A DNA stretch of 64,000 nt from Zizania palustris (taxonomy: Eukaryota; Streptophyta; Magnoliopsida; Poales; Poaceae): assembly GCA_019279435.1 (NCBI GenBank), contig JAAALK010000081.1, forward strand, positions 29,955,001 to 30,019,000. Reading direction: 5' to 3'. Numbering within the stretch: the first letter of the stretch is position 1; the number at the start of each line of letters is the position of its first letter. Of the stretch, positions 48,202 through 58,131 are shown one piece after another. A program made the position numbers and the translations under genes. A model generated the notes under the pieces. The model made no database searches. It had not been told where the DNA came from and worked only from the letters and a program-made list of their open reading frames with translations.

Positions 48202-48850
48202 CAAGCAACAAAGAGATCGACAATTTGACATGATACTGCTCTGCATGCATCAGCTAGCTAGAGCTAAGCAAACTCACAGTTAGAGACCATATCGATCGAG
48301 GAAGCCACGTAATAAGCATTATTCATGAATCACGTGTGTGTGTACATATAATAGTAGATTTGGGCCGGGAGATCGACAATTTACAATATTTTGGCCATAA
48401 TTTTACGAAGTAAAATCTGATGTTGATGCATCTCTATGTTTTGGAAGTAGATATATATATATAGCGCTAGGAGAATAGGCTCGTGCTTCCGATCCAAATC
48501 GATCCGGAACTTGGGCACAGATCTAGATACCTTATCTCTTCTGTACATGCAAGTCAGTGATATGATGGAACATCGATGCAAGTCAGTGATGCGAGTGTGT
48601 GTGTATGTATTACATTGGGGGTGTGTGGCCACCACTCGCCAGAAGATAAGAGAACAACGTGTCGTGTTAGACGCAACACGTAAAAGTGCAACCTGTCTCA
48701 TGCATGCATATCGCGCGCGGCAACTAGCAACCAATGCATGCATGCGAGAAATTGACGCGACACTGTCCGTCCGGTCGGTCTGCACGTACGGGCAAGGACG
48801 TTCGATCGGCAAATATATACTTGCTCCTTCTAATTATCTTCATCATCTAA
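48142..48850. other. Intergenic DNA, no gene seen
   Basis: Contains the (TA)n tract to ~48198 and several CATGCATGC and ATATATAT runs. Overlapping frames on both strands at 48381-48978 have no recognisable domain. Confidence 0.35.
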
Positions 48851-49046
48851 GGGCATGTTTGGTTCCTTTAGGTTCTTTCTTTTTTGTAGGACTAAACTTT
48901 AGTCCCTTCCTGTTTGGTTCTAAAGGACTAAAGAAGAGTGATGAATGTGAGGTAAGTAGTATTTTTAGTCTCTTTTAGCAAGGTTTTGGGACCAAAGGGC
49001 TAAAGTTTAGGGACTAAAGTTTAGCAGCCCCAAACCAAACACCCCC
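48851..49046. mobile_element. Tourist-type MITE (196 bp)
   Basis: Ends GGGCATGTTTGGTTCCTTTA and (inverted) GGGGGTGTTTGGTTTGGGGC, with TAA at 48848-48850 and 49047-49049. The interior carries ACTAAACTTTAGTCCC and GGACTAAAGTTTAG, another inverted pair. Non-coding. Confidence 0.85.
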
Positions 49047-49084
49047 TAAGTATTTTTTAGTTTTCCTACAATTTACATTGTCTA

Positions 49085-49325
49085 ATAGTTAAACCATTAA
49101 AGTAGTACATCATATCATGTGTGAATTGATTTAGAGACAACATAGATGGCTTTGACTTGCGCTTTCATTTCTTCTTTTACTACTACTCTGCATGACCACA
49201 TGCACATGTGAGGGTGCAGAAAAATGAAGCAACAGACATAGAAAGATAATTTAAGCTCCACATCTCTCACATTAGTCATCGCATTGAGTTATTAGATGAT
49301 GAAGATAATGAAAATGAAAGAATAT
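49085..49325. repeat. Dispersed repeat, copy 2 (inverted relative to copy 1)
   Basis: Reverse complement aligns with 32220-32470. The word CTTCATCATCTAA also occurs just before the Tourist element at 48838-48850. Copy 2 lies directly downstream of that MITE. Confidence 0.6.
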
Positions 49326-50089
49326 ATAATAGTCGGTATATGTCGTAAAATTTGCTGAAAATATTGAATTTGACACCATGGAAAAAGTTACCCCATGTAT
49401 GTATATATATATATATATATATATATCATAAAATGTGGGAACAAAAGCCATCTTACTAATGCTAACCATCATCTCGAGCTAGCTAGCAAGTAGCAAGATG
49501 GTCTTTGCCACGTGTGCTAACAAAAGTCAGCTCAGCTGAAACTCGTAGGAGATTTGGCGCGCGCCCATCCATGCATGCATGCGTGCATGGCGGCATCGGA
49601 GGCCTGCCTCGATAACCGTGCCGCTCTCGCTGTGCTCCAGCCACGCCCACCGACAGGGCGGACCCACCTTACTATTCACGTGGATCCAGCATGTCCGTGA
49701 CTGGATGGATACAGGCGTGCGTGGCATCCACGTCGTCGCCCGCCGCCGCCAACTCGGAACGCCTTCGACACGCCACGCCGCGCGTTCTTGGGTCAATGAC
49801 ATGTGGGCCCGGGTCCCGCGTGTCATTGTGATAGGATGTGTACGGTTGGTTAGCTCGGCGCGTGTGGTCTTCTCACAGCTGGAGCAATGATCTGACACGG
49901 CTTTGGGCGATGGGTTCGGTCGCTGACAGGTGGGCTAGTTGATTTCTAGGCCCACACGTCAGTTGGAGATCAGGTTGTAATTACGCGCGTGCCACTCGCC
50001 CACCGAGTATATGATACTACTCCTCCCGACGATTGCCTTCTCTGTTGCATTTGCGTCCCCTCCGACTCCGGCGAACTAGGTGTAAGCCG

Positions 50090-50091
<2 letters not shown>
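49326..50091. other. Upstream region of the FAF-domain gene
   Basis: A (TA)n tract at ~49398-49428, then from ~49550 the sequence becomes GC-rich with several GTGGGCC/CACGTG-type words. It probably holds the promoter and 5' leader. No separate gene is recognised. Confidence 0.4.

Positions 50092-50130
<39 letters not shown>
50092..50130. repeat. (GA)n microsatellite in the 5' leader
   Basis: About 19 GA units ending five bases before the chosen ATG at 50135. GA/CT repeats in 5' leaders are common in grasses and can affect expression. Confidence 0.95.
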
Positions 50131-50132
<2 letters not shown>

Positions 50133-50134
50133 CC

Positions 50135-50722
50135 ATGCTCCGGAGAGCGGCGTCGATGTGCTCCGGGTACAGGCGGCGGGAGGCGGCGGGGTTGTGTACC
50201 GAGAGCCTGGGCTCGGATAGCGGCGACGTCGTAGGCTGCGACGACGCCGAGATCATCGACCCGCCGCTCCCGGCCGCTGCGTCGGGGGCGGAGGTGGAGG
50301 CAGGCGCGGGGAGGGTGGTGGTGGGGTCCCAGACGTGGTCGCCGGAGAAGAGGAGACGCACGGAGAGGCGCCTCCCCCCGGCGATGCCGCGGGCGGCCGA
50401 GGCGTTCATGCGCGCGGAGCGGCGCGGCGGGCGGCTGATACTGACCGAGGTGGCGCGCGCCGAGCGGCGGGAGGTGTTCCGCGCGTCCCGCGCCGACGGC
50501 CGCCTGCAGCTGCGGTTCGCCGAGCTGCCCGACGACGGCGACGAGGTCTACGCGCACGTCCACGCCGAGCATGCTCCTGAGACAGCGGCGGAGAGCGTCA
50601 TCTCGAGCGACGGGGGTCTCGTGGTCAGCGGCTGCTGCAACAACGGCGCCGCCGGCGAGTTTTCCCAGGTGACGGCCGCCGCCGGGAGGCGCCTCGAGGT
50701 CGGTGCGGTGATGGGCACATGA
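50135..50722 (+). CDS. FANTASTIC FOUR (FAF) domain protein
   Basis: A 195-residue intronless protein starting MLRRAASMCSGYRRREAAG. Residues ~15-45 resemble the conserved N-terminal part of the family (LCTESLGSDSGD). The FAF domain lies at ~85-150: RRLPPAMPRAAEAFMRAERR, then GGRLILTEV and the second half RASRADGRLQLRFAELPDD. Arabidopsis FAF proteins act in the shoot meristem through the WUSCHEL/CLAVATA loop. The frame is open upstream to 50033 but that part is only the translated (GA)n leader, so the ATG after the repeat is preferred. Strongly GC-rich, as many grass single-exon genes. Confidence 0.88.
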   Translation: MLRRAASMCSGYRRREAAGLCTESLGSDSGDVVGCDDAEIIDPPLPAAASGAEVEAGAGRVVVGSQTWSPEKRRRTERRLPPAMPRAAEAFMRAERRGGRLILTEVARAERREVFRASRADGRLQLRFAELPDDGDEVYAHVHAEHAPETAAESVISSDGGLVVSGCCNNGAAGEFSQVTAAAGRRLEVGAVMGT

Positions 50723-51779
50723 GGCCGGCCGCGCGCGCGCTGTCACTGGATCGACGCCTGCATGCATGGCGCAGCATGCTGCATTGCTACGATGTTGTTA
50801 AGTTCTTTTTCTATCTCTTCAATGTGATTTGAGATCAACTGATAGATCGAGTTGATATCGAGGCACTTTTCTCGGTGAAATCGAGGTAATTTCGTGCTCT
50901 TGGGAGAACCACTTCGTCCTAATTTTTTGTTCTCTGTTATATTTTGCGTAATGTGTGCGAATTAATTTCCGGGAGAGATTAAATGTATAATTTATTATGT
51001 ATGGATAGCATCGATCGACTAAGCCAGCTCTTCGTGGTTATCTCAGATCCTTGTGTGTATGTATATCTGGTCATGCGATAAGTATAATAATCTTGCGCAT
51101 TTACGTACTTAGCTTGTACCGTTGTTCATGCATGAATTAGCGGCCAACTTTTTAGTGTATCTGATGATGTTAATCATGTTTGTTTGCTTTACAAGAGTTA
51201 CAAGAAATTATAACAGCAGATCTCATTGCATATATTAACCATGTTTGGAGATTCAGATTTTATGATGCCGTGTTTGGATCTTAGGTATTAGAAGAATTGG
51301 AATCCATTTCAGATTTCATGAAAAATTGAATTGCGTGGAATCCAGATCCCAGCTCGGATATTTAATTTCTTTTTTCCACAGAAAGAACCCTCTGCTCTAA
51401 AAAGATGATGATATGTCAAACACTTTTGGACAATTGATAAGAGTTGGAAAGGTTAGCTTAATATCACATCACATGCAAAAGCATGCATGCATAGCTAGCC
51501 AGCCAATGGTTTTGGTTATGTTAATTACCTTTTAATTTGCAAAAGAACTTAACAGCTAATATTTTTTAGATTAAATACCTGCACTCTATGTTGAGTGGTG
51601 TTTAGTTTAATTTTCTCCTTTTTTTCTCCCATGTAAACCCCAGACAACTGATCTATTTGCATATTTCATTTTATTTTTTTCTTTGGTGTGGAGTTAATAA
51701 GAGAATAACATTATTGTGGTGTGTGGTGCTATGGATCCTAAATTACTTCAAGGTAGGATTGCTAGCTTCTAATTCTAAG
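50723..51779. other. 3' flank of the FAF gene, no gene seen
   Basis: AT-rich. A MITE-like motif TGTTTGGAGATTCAGATTTT/TGTTTGGATCTTAG lies near 51240-51285. No coding sequence is recognised. Confidence 0.4.
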
Positions 51780-51992
51780 GGCCGGTTTGTTTCGGCTTCT
51801 AGCAGCTGCAGCTATTTCTAGAATCTAAAACGGAAACAAATAGTCTAGATTCATTTTGGATTCAGATTGTGAGAATCAATAGTTGCGGAATCTAGAAATG
51901 AACTAAAATCCAGAAGCTAGAAAACACCAGGTACTCAGACTAGCTAGCTACTGAGAATCTCTAAATGCTAGAAGTTGAAACAAACAGACACA
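51780..51992. mobile_element. MITE, GTTTGTTT-AGCTTCTAGCAG family, copy 2
   Basis: Left end GGTTTGTTTCGGCTTCTAGC and right end AGAAGTTGAAACAAACAGAC are inverted repeats. Shares interior words with 31085-31322. Confidence 0.7.
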
Positions 51993-52281
51993 TGTGCCTC
52001 GTTAGCAACACAACCAATTATTTCTGAGAAATGGCTCTGATAAATATATTAATAACTTAATTAATACGAAACAAGCAGCACATATGTGCCATTTTCATCA
52101 TGTAAAACACATGATCTAATAATGGTAATTATTAGTATAAGTATAAGTATAAAGTATGGACAGAAGAAACAGGTGAAAGGAACCGATCGACACTTATGAA
52201 TTATTAGTTCCGATCAAAACCTGGCCTATTACTAATGATAATTTTGTTAATAATAAATTGAAAAATCTATTGGCGGCATAT
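51993..52281. other. AT-rich DNA flanking the CACTA element
   Basis: No gene seen. Confidence 0.4.
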
Positions 52282-52319
52282 AATCACTACAACAAAACAA
52301 AAGATTTTCGTCGGCCAAT

Positions 52320-52552
52320 ATAACTTCCGTCGGCTTTTGGGCAAGCCGACGGAAGTTAAATAACTTCCGTCGGCCTCCACGAGCCGACGGAAGTTAACTT
52401 AACTTCCGTCGGCTTCTGACAGTGGCCGACGGAAGTTAGCGGGGATTTTTCCTCGGCCGCTCGGATCCCCCTAACTTCCGTCGGCCCGCATTAAAGCCGA
52501 CGGAAGTTAGCTAACTTCCGTCGGCTTTAATGTTGGCCGACGGAAGTTAGGG
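52320..52552. repeat. 5' subterminal repeat array of the CACTA element
   Basis: About five palindromic units, each AACTTCCGTCGGC, a spacer of ~8-12 bases, then GCCGACGGAAGTT. In En/Spm, such subterminal motifs are binding sites for the TnpA protein. Confidence 0.92.
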
Positions 52553-52599
52553 GGCTTTTCCCCCAACCGCGCGCGCGTACAGGGAGCCCTAACTCCCTG

Positions 52600-52960
52600 T
52601 ACACGCGCGCACTCCCGCCTCCTGCGCCTGCCGCCGCCGCCCGCCCGCCGCCGCCGCTTCGCCGCCCGGCCGCCGCCCGCCCGCCCCCGCCGTTTCGCTG
52701 CCCGGCCGCCGCCCGGCCGCCGCCCGGCCGCCCGCCCGCCCTCGCCCGCCCGGCCGCCCGCCCGCCCGCCGCCTCGGCCGCCCACCCGCCCGCCCGGCCG
52801 CCGCCCACCCGGCCGGCCGCCGCCGCCTCGGCCGCCCACCCGCCCGCCCGGCCGCCGCCCACCCGGCCGGCCGCCGCCCCCCCCGGCCGCCGCCCGCCCG
52901 GCCGCCGTCCGCCCGGCCGCCCGGCCGCCGCCTCGGCCGCCCGCCCGGTTCGAGGTGTCC
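52600..52960. repeat. CCG/CCCGCC-rich CpG-dense block in the CACTA 5' region
   Basis: About 360 bases almost without A or T, made from CCGCCG, CCCGCCCG and GGCCGCC words with larger duplicated blocks (for example CGGCCGCCCACCCGCCCGCC occurs more than once). Likely the promoter/5' leader CpG island of the element. Frames here on the minus strand are compositional. Confidence 0.85.
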
Positions 52961-54078
52961 TCGTCCACTCCCCTCACCTGATCGGAAGCGACCGAGCCTT
53001 CATCGTCTTCGTGAGGTCCGTGCTTCGTCCCGATTCCACTGTAGTCGTCGCCATTTTTTAGTTAACATGTCGCCATTTTTTGTGTGTACTACATGTGGCA
53101 TGCCTTGAGTAGTGTAGAGTGTTGCAGTTGTTGCTGCAACGTCCACTTGGTGCATGCTTACTTAATGCTTAGTAGTTGTCATTCACACACATATATATAC
53201 ACATGAAATTTTACCATTCTTAAAAATAATACTGGCGAGTTGCGAACGTGTCGATAGATGGTCATATATAGCATCATAGGACGGATTAGCGAGTAATTAA
53301 GTAGCTTTTGACGGGTTATATTCCCTGGCCAATGATTGGCTTCAATTCGGCTAGCTATGATTGTTACGTTGGCCGGGTAGGCTTTCTGCATGATTTGAGT
53401 GTCACCATCTTGACCTGAGCTTTCCCGCGTAACAGTTGACAATTTGTGCGTCACAATCAGCGAATGCGTGTGTATATTGGTCTGGACCAACAAACATTTT
53501 TGCTCATAAGCCTACACTCTGCACTCTGCACCAAGTGTACCCTGGCATAAAATATCTCTGTGCAGTGCTTATCTAATAATGTAGGGCCTAGCTAATGCAT
53601 ACCACCATCATCTCTTGCATATCTCTCCTTAATTAAAAATGTTAATTAACCTAGATTGAGGCATAATGTTGTCTTTTCAGTTTTCTTCGCCCGAACCAAA
53701 ATGTGTATTATCCGTTTCTAGGCTTTGCACATAGATGTGTTAATCTTACAAAGGTGTAAGGTAAAATCAGCAAACATGTAATGCCCTAATGAGATTTACT
53801 TGTTTATTTCATGAAGACCTATCTGTATGTCTTGTATGTCTTGTATGTGATGTTTTGTTTTAATATGCAATATATGTTGTGATATTATGTATATATGATT
53901 CTAATTATATTATTCTATTAATTTATAGTTTTTTTTTTCGTATGCAATTTTTTATTTGACAACAACGTAGATAGTGTAACGAAACCTATGCGTCACCCGT
54001 TTCGGACCAACATGTCTCACACGTGTCATGCGTGTGAGATGTGTAGGTCCGGAATTGTCCCTTTTTGGACAGCCTCGG
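52961..54078. other. Leader/intron of the CACTA transposase gene
   Basis: A donor-like CGTGAG/GTCCGT at ~53010 fits a non-coding first exon joined to sequence nearer the ATG at 54514. The rest is AT-rich and non-coding. Confidence 0.4.
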
Positions 54079-54259
54079 AGTGGGCGACAGAGCGTGGTTT
54101 TATGATGAGTCATGAGTCCGAATGAGATTTCAGTAACATAACCTTGTTGTTCTCCATTGCACCACTATCAGGCGTGCAATTGGAGAACAGCGGGGTTATG
54201 CTGCTGAAATTTCGTTCGAACTCATGGCTCGTCATAAATACCACGTTTTGTCGGTCACT
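54079..54259 (+). other. Hairpin with ~84 bp arms upstream of the transposase
   Basis: Arm 54079-54162 pairs with 54174-54259 around an ~11-base loop. Words such as CGTGGTTTTATGATGAGTCA and CATAACCTTGTTGTTCTCCA have reverse-complement partners with mainly C/T and A/G differences, which would be G-U pairs in RNA. No frame is conserved. Confidence 0.8.
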
Positions 54260-54513
54260 CTTGGGTGGGTTTAGGACCTATCTTTTCCTATAGACCATGG
54301 TTGCCATGGCGTCGCCTGCGCCGACTAGACGTCCAGGCGGTCACCGCCGGATGTCATGGTGAATCGCGATGCCGGTGGGCTCTGCTTCCCCTTGCGTCGC
54401 CGGCCGCCCGGCCGCCTCTACTTCCCCTCCGTTGTCCGGAGGCGGAGGCGGGGGGTGGCCAGGGTGTGTGTATGTTGCGAGCCTCTTGACTGAATGAATG
54501 TTTTGCATATAGA

Positions 54514-57500
54514 ATGGCTGAGGACGACCGACGGTGGATGTATAGTGGTTGGATGAAAAGTGGAGCTCACACGAGGGAGTGGGTAATCAACGCTGAGAAA
54601 TTTGTTGATCGTGCATTCGCTTTGACAACAAACACTCCCGCGAGGTGCCCATGCATGAAGTGCAGAAATTCTCGTTGGCAAGACAAGAGGACGATGTCGT
54701 TGCATATTTGCAAATATGGTTTCGTGCCAGGTTATGAAGTTTGGTCTTTTCACGGCGAGACAGGCCTTGAAAAAACGGTATTAGTAGTGGAAGAAGAAGA
54801 TGATAGCGTTGCTGACGATAGGATGGATGAGATGGTTGATGCTATACGACCGGAGTTTGAATCAAACCCCGAGGATCCTCCAACACCGGAGGTTCAAAAG
54901 TTTTTCGACATCCTTCGAGCTTCAGAAGAGCCATTGCATGAGCACACCACCGTAAGCGTTCTCGCTTTCGTGACTCGTATTATGGCTATTAAGTCAAAGT
55001 TTGCATTTTCAAACAATTGTTATAAGGAGCTCTTGAATCTGATCAGCGATATCCTTCCTAAGAACCATAAGGTGCCGAAAGACATGTATCAGTCAAAGAA
55101 AATGCTTTCTGCTCTCGGTATGGAGTATGAGAAGATTGATGTGTGCCGAGATAATTGTATGTTGTTCTGGAAAGAACATAGTAATGAGGTGAAATGCTTA
55201 AAATGTGGTAAACCGAGATTCGTAGAGGTCGTAAATGAAGACGGAGAGAAGGTGACGACAGAGGTTGCTCATAAGCAACTTCGTTACATGCCTCTTACAC
55301 CTCGGGTGAAACGATTGTTTCTATCAAAGAAAACCGCTAGACATATGCGATGGCATAAAGAAGGTGTACGTGAGAATAATGAAGTAATGGTGCACCCATC
55401 TGATGGTGCGGCATGGAAGGCTCTAGATGATTTTGATGCAGACTTTGCTAGTGATGCAAGGAATGTTCGCATCGGGTTGGCAACTGATGGATTCACCCCT
55501 TTCAATGTAACGGCATCGTCGTACTCTTGTTGGCCCGTGTTTGCTATTCCATACAACCTTCCACCTTCATTTTGTATGAAATATGAATTTATGTTCCTGT
55601 GTCTCATTATACCCGGTCCAGATCATCCTGGAACACGACTAAACGTGATGTTGAAGCCCTTAATTGAAGAGTTGAAACAATTGTGGAAAGGAGTTGAAGC
55701 ATATGACTATGACCAGAAACAAAAATTCAATCTTCGAGTTGCGTATCTGTGGTCGGTTCACGATTTTCCGGCATACGGTATTTTTTCTGGTTGGAGTTGT
55801 CATGGAAGGTTGACATGCCCGATATGTGCAAAGGACACAGATTGTTTCCGTCTGAACTTCGGGGGAAAGATTTGTTACTTTGATTGCCATAGATGCTTTT
55901 TGCCCATGAATCACCCATTTAGGTTACAGAGGAACAATTTCAAGAAGGACAGCATTGTTGTAAAGGGACCACCAAGGCGTTTAAATGGTACAGAAATCGC
56001 TGATATGCTGAATGAGTTGGTCCTTAATGAAAATGAGGATGGATTTGTAGGATTCGGAACCGAACATAATTGGACTCACATATGTGGTTTATGGGAACTG
56101 CCGTACGTCAAATCACTAATTCTGATGCACAACATTGACGTTATGCATCAGGAACGTAATGTTGGTGAAAGCATTATAAGTACATGTATGGATTTTACTG
56201 ACAGGACAAAAGATAATGTAAAGGCGAGAAGAGATTTAGCTGAGATTTGTAATCGACCAACCCTTGAGTTGACGAATAGTGGTGGCAAGCCACGTGCCCC
56301 ATTTTGTTTAAAACCTAAAGAAAAAAACAAGTAATGAGGTGGTTGAAAAATTTGAAATTCCCAGATGGTTACGCCGCAGGATTTAGAAGAGCTGTGAACT
56401 TGAAGACAGGGAAATTAAATGGATTGAAAAGTCACGATTACCACATAATAATGGAAAGACTCCTTCCTGTAATGTTTCGTGGGTACCTGAATGATGATGT
56501 GTGGAAGGCGTTAGCTGAGCTGAGCCATTTTTATAGACAACTTTGTGCGAAAGAAATTAAGAAAGATATGATGGAGATGCTAGAGAAAGAGATCCCGGTA
56601 CTTTTATGTAAACTGGAAAAAATATTCCCTCCAGGGTTCTTCAATCCAATGCAACATTTACTGGTTCATCTGCCATATGAAGCTAAGGTAGGTGGCCCTG
56701 TGCAATATAGGTGGATGTATCATATTGAAAGGTCCCTAAAGAAGCTTAGAGCGATGGTTGGTAATAAGGCCAGAGTTGAAGGTTGCATCGCAGAAGAATT
56801 TAAATTGAAAGAGATAGCATACTTCACTAGTGTATACTTCGCTGAGCATCACAATGTCAACACACCTGCTACACGGTACCATATGGATGAAGACCATCCT
56901 TGTAGTGATCTCCAAATATTTGGGTGGAAGGGCATAACTGTTGGTGTTTCCACGACATATTATGTAACTCAGGAAGAACGAACAAATGCCTTGCTCTACA
57001 TGTACTCAAATATGGAAGAGATGGAACAATATTTCGCGTAAGTGATTCGTTTTAGTTTTATATTTTACCTCCAAATTTTATACCCGTTTGTTTACCTATT
57101 CGTTACATTGACAGTATGTTTGATTCGAAATACTTGCCATCTGGTCGTCAACCAACGGAGAAGCAATTAGATAAATTGCGTCGAGAAGGAGTAAATGGCG
57201 GGCCTAGTTTTCTCACTTGGTTCAGAGAACATGTAAATCCTTACCTTTTCTGACACGTATTATTTTACTCTACTGGGTTAATTATCTTATAATCTCTTAT
57301 GATTTGCAGTGCGTGCTCGCTGACAATGTACATATAGACTTGCGACAGCTCTCTTACGGGAGTATTAGTGCCAAAAGTTACGGTCGCTACGATGTTAATG
57401 GTTTCCGCTTCCGTTCAACTATATTTGAAGCATATCGACCTCTAGCGGCAACAACTAATACTGGTGTTGTTACAAGGGTCGTTGATGGACAAGGACACGA

Positions 57501-58020
57501 AATTATGTATTATGGAATCATCAACAATATAATCGAGTACAAATTTGCCGGGAATAAAGAGATTAAAGTAGTCTTCTTCGATTGTGATTGGTTCGACCCT
57601 AAACATGGTACTCGTGAAAACCAATTTGGGATGGTTGAAGTCAAACACGCGGAACGATTATCTAGTTGCGACAATTTTGTCCTTGCTCATCAAGTCGAGC
57701 AGGTGTATTATATGCCCTACCCATGTGAAAAACTAAGTGCTTGGTGGGTAGTCTACAAAGTGAATCCTCGGGAACGTCTACACACCCCTAGTGATGACGC
57801 TTATCAATTGGAGGTTGAAGAGGTCGATGAGGTTTATCAAGATGATGAATTGCCGACTTCGTTTAATGTAGAGTCAGAATCGTCGACAGATTCTTTTCTC
57901 GGCGATTCTAATGATGTGGCAGTTCCCGAGAAAAGGAAACACCAACATAAGAAGAAAAAAGTCACATGGCGTGCTTTGGGGAGAAAAGGACAAATTGATC
58001 CTGATTTTGATGATAATTGA
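54514..58020 (+). pseudogene. Tnp2-type CACTA transposase (TnpD) gene with one frameshift
   Basis: Starts MAEDDRRWMYSGWMKSGAHT, a Transpos_assoc N-terminal domain with the zinc-ligand-like motif CPCMKCRN. The Tnp2 (Transposase_21) core follows, with KMLSALGMEYEKIDVCRDNC, RHMRWHKEG, VRIGLATDGFTPFN, IPGPDHPGTRLNVMLKPLIE and CHGRLTCPICAKDT. Codons run to a TAA at 56332 just after A7 (56321-56327); the protein then continues in another frame from 56334 (RWLKNLKFPDGYAAGFRRAV), with DUF4218 (HLLVHLPYEAKVGGPVQYRW). Introns at 57038-57114 and 57233-57309 lead to exons 57115-57232 (SKYLPSGRQPTEKQL) and 57310-58020, which holds DUF4216 and ends in an acidic then basic tail (KRKHQHKKKKVTW). One base gained or two lost at the A run would restore a single frame, so the defect is recent or could be a sequencing slip. 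Confidence 0.88.
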
Positions 58021-58131
58021 CAAGTAATTGTTTTGATACATGGATATGCAATATACTTCATATTACATGTTTTTTCATATGTACAAACCTTCTTTACTAA
58101 TAAATGCTTGTTTGTGCTTATTTTGAACAGG

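Noticed and set aside
50335..50580. Alternative frame inside the FAF gene
   Set aside because: Arginine/alanine-rich shadow; the FAF domain is in the other frame.
52507..52977. Glycine/arginine-rich 156-codon frame on the minus strand
   Set aside because: Comes from the CCG-rich block and subterminal repeats of the CACTA element; composition alone explains it.
54079..54259. Hairpin identified as miR820
   Set aside because: The stem does not contain a sequence I can match to miR820; only the setting in a CACTA element is similar.
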